This document shows, piece after piece, positions 1 to 8,137 of a stretch of DNA of 64,000 nucleotides. The translations under genes and the position numbers were made by a program. Position 1 is the first letter of the stretch. Each line of letters opens with the position of its first letter. The stretch lies in the NCBI GenBank assembly GCA_910584715.1, contig CAJUAN010000010.1, forward strand, positions 1-64,000, written 5' to 3'. The notes beneath the pieces were generated by a model that did no database searches, was not told the DNA's origin, and saw nothing but the letters and a program-made list of their open reading frames with translations. Source of the stretch: an uncultured Oscillospiraceae bacterium (GTDB lineage: Bacteria > Bacillota > Clostridia > Oscillospirales > Ruminococcaceae).

Positions 1-152
1 CTCTGCCCCCTTGACCCCCGCAAGCTGTGCTCAGCTTGACCAGCTGATCTTTGGCAGGGTGATATCATTTGTGAGTTAAACATAAATTTATAATACCTCA
101 ATTTCCCTCCGCATCTATCCTTTAATTTCTATTTTCTGAAAGGTGTTTTTCC
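1..152. other. Left-edge non-coding stretch before the DUF421 gene
   Basis: No gene recognised. A short inverted repeat (AAGCT/AGCTT) lies at 22-37 and a TATAAT hexamer at 89-94, but no good -35 box sits 17 bp upstream. Short frames at the left edge could be the end of a gene outside the window, but none looks like a known protein. Confidence 0.4.
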
Positions 153-821
153 ATGTCGGTAGTTTTCATAAGAGCTATAATTCTCTATACCCTGCTGATA
201 TTTTCCGTCCGTCTGATGGGCAAGCGGCAGATAGGAGAGCTCCAGCCCTCGGAGCTTGCGGTGACTATCCTCATATCCAACATTGCCACGCTGCCTGTCG
301 AGGATACGGGCATGCCTCTGCTGACAGGCATTGTACCGATCATAACCCTTGCGGGTCTGGACGTTATAATGTCCTGGCTGGAAATAAAAAGCCGCGTCAT
401 AAGACGGCTGTCCTGCGGTATACCTATCATTATAATCAAGGACGGCAAGCTCGATCAGAAGCAGATGAAAGCAATACGCTTTACCGTGGACGATCTTATT
501 GCCGCCCTCCGCGGTCAGGGCATATTTGACATAAGCGAAGTGCAGTTCGCCGTGGTGGAGACCACGGGAAGCCTTTCGGTGTACCAGAAATACCAGTACC
601 GAAATACTACCAACGAGGATATGTCCCTGAAAGGAAAAAGTAAGAATCCCCCCGAGGTGGTCATCTCTGACGGCGAGTTTGTACGCGGCGCAATGAAGCG
701 TCTGGAGCTTACCGAGGAGTGGACGGAAAATATCCTTAAAAAAGAAAAAACAGCCGTTAAGGACGTTTTCCTTATGACTGTCGATAACGACCGCAATTAT
801 TCTCTTATTGAAAAGGAGTGA
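153..821 (+). CDS. DUF421 (YetF-like) membrane protein
   Basis: A 222-residue protein of the DUF421/YetF family, found in Firmicute membranes and without a settled biochemical role. The N-terminal 90 residues hold about three hydrophobic segments, including the family-typical stretch RLMGKRQIGELQPSELAVTI at about residues 20-39. The rest is a soluble alpha/beta domain ending in a charged tail. A GAAAGGTG ribosome site (138-145) precedes the ATG. The next gene starts 5 bases after the stop and encodes DUF4363, a frequent partner of DUF421 genes in clostridia, so the two are probably one operon and may form one complex. Family assignment is firm, function unknown. Confidence 0.85.
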   Translation: MSVVFIRAIILYTLLIFSVRLMGKRQIGELQPSELAVTILISNIATLPVEDTGMPLLTGIVPIITLAGLDVIMSWLEIKSRVIRRLSCGIPIIIIKDGKLDQKQMKAIRFTVDDLIAALRGQGIFDISEVQFAVVETTGSLSVYQKYQYRNTTNEDMSLKGKSKNPPEVVISDGEFVRGAMKRLELTEEWTENILKKEKTAVKDVFLMTVDNDRNYSLIEKE

Positions 822-825
822 GCCT

Positions 826-1203
826 GTGAGCCGTCTTATAACCTCCGTTTGTCTTATGCTGGCAATAGCGGCGTACTCGGTTTTCGCCGCCTTTGTCATA
901 AAGGACGAAAACGAAGAGCTTGACAGCATTATTGAAGAAATAACAGCTTACACCCAGAATAACGACGTTGAAAAGGCTTCCGAAGCCGCAGATAAGCTCA
1001 ATAAAAAATGGGATAAATTTGAAAGGAAAATGAGCGTTTTTGTCCGCGACGACAAGCTCAATACCATAAGCACCTCCGTGTCCCGTGTAAAGCCTTACCT
1101 GGAAGAAGCCAACGACGAGCTTGACGCGGAGCTTAGGAATATAAGCCGTCAGCTTGACCTTTTATACCGTATGGAGCTGCCCACATGGTACAATATTCTT
1201 TAG
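826..1203 (+). CDS. DUF4363-like small membrane-anchored protein
   Basis: A 125-residue protein starting at GTG 826, chosen because AAGGAG (813-818) lies 7 bases upstream inside the end of the DUF421 gene. One N-terminal hydrophobic segment (about residues 5-23) is followed by a charged, mostly helical extracytoplasmic domain containing the repeated pattern KLNKKWDKFERKMSVFV. This matches the DUF4363 family, which in clostridia sits directly after DUF421 genes. Function is unknown; co-occurrence suggests the domain acts with the DUF421 protein at the outer membrane face. A strong hairpin terminator follows the stop. Confidence 0.7.
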   Translation: MSRLITSVCLMLAIAAYSVFAAFVIKDENEELDSIIEEITAYTQNNDVEKASEAADKLNKKWDKFERKMSVFVRDDKLNTISTSVSRVKPYLEEANDELDAELRNISRQLDLLYRMELPTWYNIL

Positions 1204-1208
1204 AGCAT

Positions 1209-1241
1209 AAAAAAGGGGACGGCCTTCCGTCCCCGAATTTT
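1209..1241. terminator. Bidirectional terminator between convergent genes
   Basis: Perfect 8-bp stem GGGGACGG (1215-1222) / CCGTCCCC (1227-1234) with a CCTT loop, preceded by six A and followed by a T run. It can end both the DUF421/DUF4363 operon on the plus strand and the EAL gene on the minus strand. Confidence 0.85.
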
Positions 1242-2449
1242 TATCTTCTTTTCAAGTCAACGCAGACCACTATCAGCCGTCCGTCCCTGCCGTAAAGGTG
1301 AGACGATATAGTTTTGCAGCTTTTGCCGGTGGCGCTTGATATGTACCAGCCCGAAATGAACGGATCCTCGATTTGTTCCTTTATGGCGTAAAAATAATTT
1401 TTGATATCGTGGTTCACGCCCCTTATCGCTGGAGTGTAGCCCGGCAATATCTCGCAGCCGTCCGCCATTACCGTGTCGGATATCTGAAATCCCTTTTCGT
1501 CTATCAGGAACACGCATTCGATCTCCTTGTGCTCCGAAACGTACTGCTTCAGCGCGTCGTCGTATTCGTCCCTGTCCATACCGGTAAGCGTGCTTATAAG
1601 GTCGTAGACGATCCTCTTGTAGGTCTCGATCTGGACGTTCACTACCGTGGGGTTTTTCTTTATGCTGAGGTTCAGCTTGACGGCTGCGTCCTCGAGCTTG
1701 AGTCTGGCTTCGTTTGAGAATATATAGTTGAACTGCTCCGGCTTTGAAAAATAGAAGCCTTGAAAGTAATCCACGCCCATAAGCATACAGGTGATGACCT
1801 CGTCCACCGTTTCAACGCCCTCAGCCACTGTCATTGCGCCCAGACGCTTGGCGGTGTTTATTATGGACTTGAACACCTCCTGATTGTAGGTGTTGGACTC
1901 GATATTGCTGACGATAGCCCGGTCTATCTTGATTATATCGGGGTTCACCAGCATTATCCTGTTCATTGTGTCGAGACCCGTGCTCACATTGTCGAGGGCT
2001 ATCAGAAAGCCTTTTGAGCGGTAGAAGTCCACAAACATCATCAGGTCGTAGCTGTCGTTTACGTAGGACTCGTTAAGCTCTATCACCACGTTTTCGGGGG
2101 AAATGTGGTTCTCGGCGGCTGTTTTCATTATCTCGCCGTTCCCGGGTACGATATTGTTCAGCACCGAAGTCTCAAAGTTTATGAACAGCGTGGGAGCAGA
2201 CTCCTGCCTGTGGGCGAAAGCGCTCATAGCCTTTTCGCGGCAGAGCCTGTCAACGTAAAGCACGCAGTCGTTTTCGTGGGCGTAATTGAACAGGAAACCC
2301 GGCGAGACTGATTCCCCGTGGTAATCTCCGCGGGCAAGAGCCTCGAGACCTATAACTTTTTTGGTGTTCAGGGAATATATCGGCTGGAAATCCACATAGA
2401 TGTCTTTATTTTCGATGATCTCGCCTACTATTTCGGAAGTGATATTCAT
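1241..2449 (-). CDS. YkuI-like EAL-domain protein
   Basis: A 402-residue cytoplasmic protein with an N-terminal EAL domain (about 10-245) and a C-terminal PDC/Cache-like sensor (about 260-400), the architecture and length of B. subtilis YkuI. Conserved EAL landmarks are visible: EALARG (about 36-41), INFETS, VIELNES, DIIKID, VAEGVET and YFQGFYFSKP. The loop-6 motif, normally DDFGTG, reads DNVSTG, so one metal-linked Asp is Asn. Cyclic-di-GMP binding is therefore likely but phosphodiesterase activity is doubtful; from memory, YkuI itself binds the nucleotide with little or no detected turnover. The start has AGGAG 6 nt upstream. It follows a small membrane-protein gene by 85 nt on the same strand. 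Confidence 0.85.
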   Translation of the reverse strand: MNITSEIVGEIIENKDIYVDFQPIYSLNTKKVIGLEALARGDYHGESVSPGFLFNYAHENDCVLYVDRLCREKAMSAFAHRQESAPTLFINFETSVLNNIVPGNGEIMKTAAENHISPENVVIELNESYVNDSYDLMMFVDFYRSKGFLIALDNVSTGLDTMNRIMLVNPDIIKIDRAIVSNIESNTYNQEVFKSIINTAKRLGAMTVAEGVETVDEVITCMLMGVDYFQGFYFSKPEQFNYIFSNEARLKLEDAAVKLNLSIKKNPTVVNVQIETYKRIVYDLISTLTGMDRDEYDDALKQYVSEHKEIECVFLIDEKGFQISDTVMADGCEILPGYTPAIRGVNHDIKNYFYAIKEQIEDPFISGWYISSATGKSCKTISSHLYGRDGRLIVVCVDLKRR

Positions 2450-2534
2450 AACTTACTCCTGTTGGAAATTAAGGAAAGGGTGGTCGTCGTATTTTGGCGT
2501 ACAGTGCAGACGGCGCGTTCTGCCGCGGGACTTC

Positions 2535-2921
2535 TCAGTCCTCCATTCTGCCGGTTTTTCCGCACGCCTTGTCGTACAGCGCATAAAGCTTCTGAACGCC
2601 GTTTTCAAGAAAATAATAATGCGATATGTATGGTATCAGCAGAGCCAGCATAAGCGCGGCGGCAGCAAGCATACCGAGGTTTTCCGAAACGAAAAAAGCG
2701 ATAAGGCTCATGAACATAAGCAGCGCGAAAAGTATTGTCACAAGCAGGTGGACAAGTCTTTCATGCTGCATAAAGCCGATCTTGACGAGCATTTCCGACC
2801 GCAGCTCCGCGAGATCCGCGCCGCCGTTTTCCAATGCGGAGACAACAAAAGCGATATACTCGCTGAAATATTTTTTCACCCATGACCGCCCCCGTTTCAA
2901 AGCAAAGAAATATCTGTACAA
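2535..2921 (-). CDS. Small two-helix membrane protein of unknown function
   Basis: A 128-residue protein not recognised as a named family. A basic N-terminus (FALKRGRSWVKKYF) and an amphipathic segment are followed by two adjacent hydrophobic helices at about residues 58-78 and 83-103, then a short polar tail ending in acidic residues. The double-helix hairpin resembles phage-holin-superfamily (DUF1469-type) proteins only in general shape. A good sigma-A promoter lies just upstream, and the EAL gene follows 85 nt downstream, so the two may be co-transcribed. Confidence 0.55.
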   Translation of the reverse strand: MYRYFFALKRGRSWVKKYFSEYIAFVVSALENGGADLAELRSEMLVKIGFMQHERLVHLLVTILFALLMFMSLIAFFVSENLGMLAAAALMLALLIPYISHYYFLENGVQKLYALYDKACGKTGRMED

Positions 2922-2930
2922 TTTACATAT

Positions 2931-2959
2931 AGTATAACATATATGCCAGAATTTTTCAA
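2931..2959 (-). promoter_or_regulatory. Sigma-A promoter for the small membrane protein
   Basis: Minus-strand -35 TTGAAA (2954-2959) and -10 TATACT (2931-2936) with a 17-bp spacer. It lies directly before the gene ending at 2535. Confidence 0.65.
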
Positions 2960-3062
2960 CGGATTTACAAAAAAATATGTAATATTCCGCGCAATTTGTT
3001 TATTTTGACGAACAGCATTTCGTCCGTACCGCTGTCGTTATTTTATTTGGGCGGTACAGCTT

Positions 3063-4046
3063 TTATTCCACACAGCTTTTTTGCGTGTTCATGTCTATCT
3101 TTAATATGAGCCCTCCTCCGGGATCGCTTTCCGCCGAAATTTTATGTCCCAGCTTTCCGCAGATACGCTTGCATAGGTACAGACCTATCCCGCTGGCTTT
3201 TTTGTCTATCCTGCCGTTGCAGCCCGTATAGCCCTTTTCAAAAATTCTCGGCAGGTCTTCGGGAGCCGTTCCTATACCCGTATCCCTTATACAAAGGGTA
3301 AGAGGTTCTTCGCAGTAAATTTCCGCTCCGCCTGTTTTGGTGTACTTCACCGCGTTGGAAATTATCTGCTCGATAACGAACAGAAGCCATTTTTCATCTG
3401 TAATAACCGTTCTTTCCAGCGGCTCGTAGGTCAGGCTAAGCTTTTTACGGATAAACTGGCGTGAAAATTTTCTGACCGCCTGGCGTACAATATTGTCCAG
3501 ATCATATTCCTTTATTACAAAATCGGTGGAGTCCGAGTCAAGCCGCAGATAGCACATAACCATTTCGGCATACTGCTCTATCTTTTGCAGATTGTCGTAC
3601 AGTTCGCGGTCGTGCGTGCCGCCGCCCTCTTGAAGAATAAGTCCCATAGCTGCGATAGGCGTCTTTATCTGGTGCGCCCACAGAGTGTAGTAGTCGGTCA
3701 TCTCCGAAAGCTTTTCCGCCGCTTCGTCCTCAGCTCTGCGCATATTATCGTAAAGTATCCGTACAAGAGCGCAGTAGTCCTCCTCGACTCCGTATACGCG
3801 GTCGGGGAGACCGTCGGCAGTGTAAATAATTTCGTCCGCAAGCTTTTTCAGCCGCAGACGTTTTCTCCTGTAATAAATGTAATCCACAGCCGCGGCGGTC
3901 AGACCGAAAAAGCCGCTTACCGCCGCGCCGTACAGAACAGCCTTCAGCGGAAGCGACCAGAGCGCGAACACAACGGCAAAAACGGCGCAGACTGTCGCCC
4001 ACGCCAATACGCTTATCCTCCGCGATCTGATATAGTCCCACAGCAT
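3063..4046 (-). CDS. BceS-like intramembrane-sensing histidine kinase
   Basis: A 327-residue sensor kinase with two N-terminal transmembrane helices (about 13-31 and 35-56) and almost no extracellular loop, as in BceS-type intramembrane-sensing kinases. The H-box is AHQIKTPIAAM with phospho-acceptor His about 125. The ATPase part shows the N-box EQIISNAVKY, the G1 region DTGIGTAPEDLPRIF and the G2 region ASGIGLYLCK. AAAGGAGG precedes the ATG. The gene lies 30 nt after its response regulator. BceS kinases normally respond to flux through a BceAB-type ABC transporter, but none is nearby; the upstream pseudokinase and C39-like gene are the local partners. Confidence 0.88.
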   Translation of the reverse strand: MLWDYIRSRRISVLAWATVCAVFAVVFALWSLPLKAVLYGAAVSGFFGLTAAAVDYIYYRRKRLRLKKLADEIIYTADGLPDRVYGVEEDYCALVRILYDNMRRAEDEAAEKLSEMTDYYTLWAHQIKTPIAAMGLILQEGGGTHDRELYDNLQKIEQYAEMVMCYLRLDSDSTDFVIKEYDLDNIVRQAVRKFSRQFIRKKLSLTYEPLERTVITDEKWLLFVIEQIISNAVKYTKTGGAEIYCEEPLTLCIRDTGIGTAPEDLPRIFEKGYTGCNGRIDKKASGIGLYLCKRICGKLGHKISAESDPGGGLILKIDMNTQKSCVE

Positions 4047-4076
4047 TCGGGGTACTCCTCCTTTGCGCTTTGCGGT

Positions 4077-4748
4077 TCAGCCGATGATATAGCCCATGCC
4101 CGCCTTTGTTACAATAAAATCCTCCGGAACGTACTTCTCCAGCTTTTTCCGAAGCCTTGAAACGTTGACCGTAAGGGTATTTTCGTCCACATAACAGTCG
4201 GTCTCCCACAGCCTGTTCATAAGCGTTTCACGGCTCACTACCCTGCCCTTGTTTTCCATAAGGGTCAGCAGTATGCGGTACTCATTTTTGGTAAGCTCCA
4301 GCTTTTTTTCGCCGCAGGACACTGTGGCGTCCGAAACGTTCAGTACCGCGCCCCTGTGCTCTATCACCTCGGGAGCGTTCCCGAAATCGTATGTCCTGCG
4401 TATTATCGCCTTTATCTTAGCCAGAAGCACGGTAAGATCAAACGGCTTGGGGATAAAATCGTCCCCGCCCATATCCATAGCCATAACGATGTTCATATTG
4501 TCCGAAGCAGAGGACAGAAACACCACGGGCACCTGCGAGAGCTTTCGTATCTCGGCGCACCAGTAAAATCCGTTACAGAACGGCAGACCTATATCCATGA
4601 GAACAAGATGAGGAGCAAACTCCGAAAATTCTGCGATAACGTTCCTTAGGTCTTCGGCTATCCGAACCTCGAAGCCCCAGCCCTCAAGATAATTTTTTAC
4701 GGCGTTTGCAATGACCGCGTCGTCCTCGGCAATAAATATTTTATGCAT
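4077..4748 (-). CDS. OmpR/BceR-family response regulator
   Basis: A 223-residue response regulator. The receiver domain (1-120) has the acidic pair ED at 8-9, phospho-acceptor Asp 52 in LVLMDIGLP and the conserved KPF near 100. The winged-helix DNA-binding domain (about 130-223) contains ELTKNEYRILLTLMENKGRVVSRE and ends with the wing sequence VTKAGMGYIIG. It pairs with the kinase gene 30 nt downstream. Only 2 nt separate it from the upstream C39-like peptidase gene, so it shares that transcript. Target genes cannot be read from the sequence. Confidence 0.9.
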   Translation of the reverse strand: MHKIFIAEDDAVIANAVKNYLEGWGFEVRIAEDLRNVIAEFSEFAPHLVLMDIGLPFCNGFYWCAEIRKLSQVPVVFLSSASDNMNIVMAMDMGGDDFIPKPFDLTVLLAKIKAIIRRTYDFGNAPEVIEHRGAVLNVSDATVSCGEKKLELTKNEYRILLTLMENKGRVVSRETLMNRLWETDCYVDENTLTVNVSRLRKKLEKYVPEDFIVTKAGMGYIIG

Positions 4749-4750
4749 AC

Positions 4751-5926
4751 TCAGTCTCCAAGCTCCTCGGCGTCCTCAAGCTCTCCGGAATCGTCCCATA
4801 TCCAGCCTCCGTCGGCTGCGGTCTCCGAGGATATATCGGTATCCGAAGCGTTTTCCGTACCGGGCTCAATCTCGGTTTCGGTACCGGTCTCCGTCACTGT
4901 TTCCGTTTCGGGGGATTTTGTTTCGGCAGCCTGAGTTTCCGAAGTCCCGGAAGCCTTACTGTAGGCGTGACCGTCCTCGGGGATTATCACTATCGCCTGA
5001 CGGTACATCTGGTCGTACCGCGTCTCAAAACGATTTATGTTGTAGTCTATGATACCTTTCATGGGGTCGTTAAGAGTAACGATGTCCGCGTTCATGTTGA
5101 AGCCCGCCAGTACGAAGCAGTGTTCGTTCAGGTACCAGTCAAGCTGTTCTCCCGTTTCGTTGTCGTACCATGTTTCGTAGTATTCCGGTTCGATCATTCC
5201 ATCGGTCGCCCAGCACAGCACTGGGACGTCCTCGGCGAGATAATCGTACAGCACGTCCGGGTGAGAACCCGAAATATTCTTTACTGTAAAGCCCCCGCCG
5301 TGGTCGGCTATGTACGAATTGGCAGCCTTTTCGATAGCGGAGGCGAAGCAGCCGTAGCCGCGGCTGAACGGGTCTCCGATAAAGTAATCGAAAAAGCTGT
5401 CCTTGTAGGTTTTTCCGTCCTCATAGCGGGGGTTGCCCCAGCTTTGGGGAAGATAATTTTTTGCAAGATCGGTCTTGTCCGCGTCAAAGCCGCAGTGCCT
5501 GAGCAGAATGGTCAGGGCGGTTATCTCGCAGCCCACGGGAAGCTCGGGAAGCTGGAGAACGTTTTCCATGTCTATATAGACGGAATTGCTGTCGTACTCC
5601 TTGCGAACCCTGCTTGTGATGATAGTTCTGCTGACAGAGGTATCTTCAGAATCCAAAGTATCGGCGGAGCCTCCGGGAGCAGTCTCCGAGCCCGTTTTAA
5701 CGGCAGACGCGGACGATGCTTCGGTCTGCGGATCGGAAACAGTTACGGAAACGTCCGCAGGCAGGACTTCGCCGTCATCCTCCGAAAAGAAGCTTTCGGA
5801 GATATCTCCGATGTCGGGAGAGGAGCCGCCGTCGCTGTTTATACCTGCAATTATAAATATTACCGCCGCCGCCAGAACAATTACGCACACCGTAATCACA
5901 GCAAGCCTTGTAATAAGCTCGTTCAT
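4751..5926 (-). CDS. Membrane-anchored C39-like cysteine peptidase domain protein
   Basis: A 391-residue protein with one N-terminal transmembrane helix (about 9-28), an acidic Ser/Glu-rich linker to about 110, a peptidase_C39_2-type domain (about 115-320) and an acidic Thr/Glu tail. Putative catalytic residues are intact: Cys 133 in PVGCEITA, His 269 in NEHCFVLAG and Asp 287 in LNDPMKG. The domain should lie outside the membrane. C39-like proteases without an ABC transporter domain are common in Firmicutes but their substrates are mostly unknown. The gene sits 13 nt after the PASTA pseudokinase and 2 nt before the response regulator, suggesting a role in envelope sensing or processing. Confidence 0.78.
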   Translation of the reverse strand: MNELITRLAVITVCVIVLAAAVIFIIAGINSDGGSSPDIGDISESFFSEDDGEVLPADVSVTVSDPQTEASSASAVKTGSETAPGGSADTLDSEDTSVSRTIITSRVRKEYDSNSVYIDMENVLQLPELPVGCEITALTILLRHCGFDADKTDLAKNYLPQSWGNPRYEDGKTYKDSFFDYFIGDPFSRGYGCFASAIEKAANSYIADHGGGFTVKNISGSHPDVLYDYLAEDVPVLCWATDGMIEPEYYETWYDNETGEQLDWYLNEHCFVLAGFNMNADIVTLNDPMKGIIDYNINRFETRYDQMYRQAIVIIPEDGHAYSKASGTSETQAAETKSPETETVTETGTETEIEPGTENASDTDISSETAADGGWIWDDSGELEDAEELGD

Positions 5927-5939
5927 TCAGTTCACCCGA

Positions 5940-7781
5940 TCAGTCGTAAATTGTAATTATGATGTCCTCGTCCTCCGGGAAAGGTTCGATAAATCCCACG
6001 AAAGGATCCTCCATAAACGGAGGCTCGGTTTCGGTCTCGGTCGTCTCGGGCTTGGGAGGATTTTTTGCCACATAGACCGTCAAGGTCTCACCCGCTTCAA
6101 CGTCTATCTTTTCGCCCGGCTCCTTGCTTGTTTTTGCAACGTACCCCTCAAGGGTATCTTCGGTCTCAAGCTCCTGCTCCTCGTACTTTATTCCCAGCTC
6201 GTTGAGCTTTGCAAAGTAGTCCTTTTTGGACAGGGTAAGATAATCGGGTATCTCTATATATTTGGGACCAAGGCTTACCTTTACCAGAATCTCCGTGCCG
6301 TCCTTATAGGTCTCGGTCTTGGGTATTGACTGGTAGAAAATAAGTCCCTTGCCCACCTCGTCGTTGTATTCGTATTCGGGTTTGAAAACAAGGCTGCTGT
6401 AGGTATCGGACTTGCTCACAAGGTCGTAGCTTCGTCCTGTCAGATCGTTCATGACATATACGATACCGTTGTCCGCAGGGGTGGTCGCCGCAGTTGTGGT
6501 TTCTTTCATCGGTTCGGGAGCAGACATGGTTGTGGTCTCCTCGCTGAATCCGCCGGTTTCTGAAATAGAGGCGAGGCTCGAATCAGGCGTACCGAAAGGA
6601 CTGCTGTTGTCGTCAAGTGACAGTATCATTATCATAACAAGGAAAAACAGTCCCACAAAAAGAATGACAGCCATTATAAGTACGAACAGGCGGTGCCTGC
6701 TTATAGGCTCGGCAGCCGATCTTCCGCGTCCGCTTTGACCGTTTTTACGGACAGCCGCGCTGCTTTGCCTCGGTATGGAAATGGTCTGAGTGCTTGAAGA
6801 TGACAGCCTTTTAGACCCGTATTCCGGCTCCTCGAAAAGCTGGGTAACAAGCTCGGTGATGGTCTGGATACGCATTTCCCCGCTGAGGTTAAGACCGTTC
6901 ATGATCACCTTTGAAACGTTTGCGGGGATATTGCGGTTAAGCTTTGCGGGCTCGATAAGATTGTCGTTTGAGACCCTGCCCGTCGCTTCCGCGGGAACAA
7001 CTCCGGTAAGTATGCGGTAAAGCAGGGCGGATATCCCGTAAACGTCCGTCCAGGTGCCCTGCCAGTTATTTGAGTTGTACTGTTCGGGAGCGGCGTAGCC
7101 GTTATAAAGCTCGGAGGCGAGGTCGGTGTTTGCAGTCCTTGCGTCCGCAATGCAGAAGCCCGTAAGCTTCAGCTCGCCTTTGTCGGTAACGATTATATTT
7201 TCGGGAGAAATGCCTCTGTGGACAAGTCCCGCGTTGTGAACGAGAGAAAGGGTCGTGAAAATAGGAGGAAACAGCTTTTTGACTTCCTCCCAGGTCAGTT
7301 CGCCCGCGTTCATTCTCAGGTACTCGCTCATGGTCATGCCGTCCAGCCAGTTGAACACAACATACGCGGTATTGTTGTCTCCAAACATATCTATCGCCGC
7401 GTTTATGTGGTTAAGAGTGCGCATTTTGGAAAGCACCTTGTTAAGCTCCACAAATTCGGACAGGAACGTTTTGTACTGGGGCATACTGTCGGGATTGACC
7501 TTTATCACAGACGTGCCCTTTTCACGGGTACAAAGGGTGTCGGGCATATATTCTTTTATAAGGACTTTGCTTTCGGTTATCTTATCGAACGCGATATAGC
7601 TTGCGCTCTCGCCGTTATAGGATTTCAGCTTTCCGACAAGGTATCTGTCATTAAGCGTGATTCCGGGTGCAAGATAAGACGGAAGATGGGGCGCTCCGAC
7701 GCGGTATCCGCAATCGGGGCATATCTCTGCGCCCTCTTCGAGCGGATTCATGCAGCCGTAGCATATATTAAAACGCTCCAT
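5940..7781 (-). CDS. PASTA-domain transmembrane pseudokinase with N-terminal zinc ribbon
   Basis: A 613-residue PrkC-type protein. The start at 7781 has AAAGGAG 9 nt upstream. Order: zinc ribbon with CYGC and CPDC (about 5-25); kinase-like domain (about 40-330); basic linker; transmembrane helix (about 365-390); PASTA-like extracellular repeats (about 440-590); Pro/Thr/Glu tail. The ATP-anchoring Lys is present in VLIKEYMP and APEQY is intact, but HRD reads HRG, DFG reads TGF, and no glycine-rich loop is visible. It is probably catalytically dead and works as a binding or scaffold protein. PASTA domains usually bind muropeptides or lipid II. It is first in an operon with a C39-like peptidase and a BceRS-like system. 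Confidence 0.85.
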   Translation of the reverse strand: MERFNICYGCMNPLEEGAEICPDCGYRVGAPHLPSYLAPGITLNDRYLVGKLKSYNGESASYIAFDKITESKVLIKEYMPDTLCTREKGTSVIKVNPDSMPQYKTFLSEFVELNKVLSKMRTLNHINAAIDMFGDNNTAYVVFNWLDGMTMSEYLRMNAGELTWEEVKKLFPPIFTTLSLVHNAGLVHRGISPENIIVTDKGELKLTGFCIADARTANTDLASELYNGYAAPEQYNSNNWQGTWTDVYGISALLYRILTGVVPAEATGRVSNDNLIEPAKLNRNIPANVSKVIMNGLNLSGEMRIQTITELVTQLFEEPEYGSKRLSSSSTQTISIPRQSSAAVRKNGQSGRGRSAAEPISRHRLFVLIMAVILFVGLFFLVMIMILSLDDNSSPFGTPDSSLASISETGGFSEETTTMSAPEPMKETTTAATTPADNGIVYVMNDLTGRSYDLVSKSDTYSSLVFKPEYEYNDEVGKGLIFYQSIPKTETYKDGTEILVKVSLGPKYIEIPDYLTLSKKDYFAKLNELGIKYEEQELETEDTLEGYVAKTSKEPGEKIDVEAGETLTVYVAKNPPKPETTETETEPPFMEDPFVGFIEPFPEDEDIIITIYD

Positions 7782-8137
7782 AGTCTCTTGCTCCTTTCCA
7801 TGCGGCGCGGCACGCATACCGGACATATATCCGCCTTAAAATATGCATATCTGCAAAGCCGCCGTATCTGAGTTATCTTCTGAAAGTAATAATAACAGCA
7901 AACAAGCTAAAAGTCAATTGTTTTACACAATTTGTAGGTAAATTGTATTCGCTTTGTAATAATTTAACGCGCTTGTATTAACGATATTCCATGAAATATC
8001 TAACCTTGTAATTATATCAAAAAAAAGCGGCAACGTCAAGCAAACCGCGAAAATACGTTAAAATGACCGATTTGCCAAATGAAATATCAAAATTTATGAG
8101 CAGATTTACGGAAGAATCGGCAAACCGTTCGCCGTAA
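7782..8137. other. Non-coding region between the AEC transporter and pseudokinase genes
   Basis: 356 nt, AT-rich. It holds the pseudokinase promoter (7889-7917). A weak inverted repeat (TTACGG/CCGTAA, 8108-8135) after the AEC stop codon may contribute to termination. No RNA gene or further reading frame was recognised. Confidence 0.5.
7889..7917 (-). promoter_or_regulatory. Sigma-A promoter of the pseudokinase operon
   Basis: Minus-strand -35 TTGACT (7912-7917), 17-bp spacer, -10 TATTAT (7889-7894), about 108 nt before the start codon. No promoter of similar quality was noticed inside the four-gene operon. Confidence 0.65.

Noticed and set aside
129..929. Long open frame opposite the DUF421 and DUF4363 genes
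   Set aside because: It covers two well-supported genes antisense, lacks a ribosome site and has no protein-like features.
5586..6329. Open frame of 247 codons opposite the C39-like and pseudokinase genes
   Set aside because: Spans the junction of two genes with clear domains; Ser/Leu-rich shadow of their codon use.
7782..7826. 15-codon N-terminal extension of the pseudokinase
   Set aside because: AAAGGAG is located within the extension at the right distance from ATG 7781, and the zinc ribbon starts right after that ATG.
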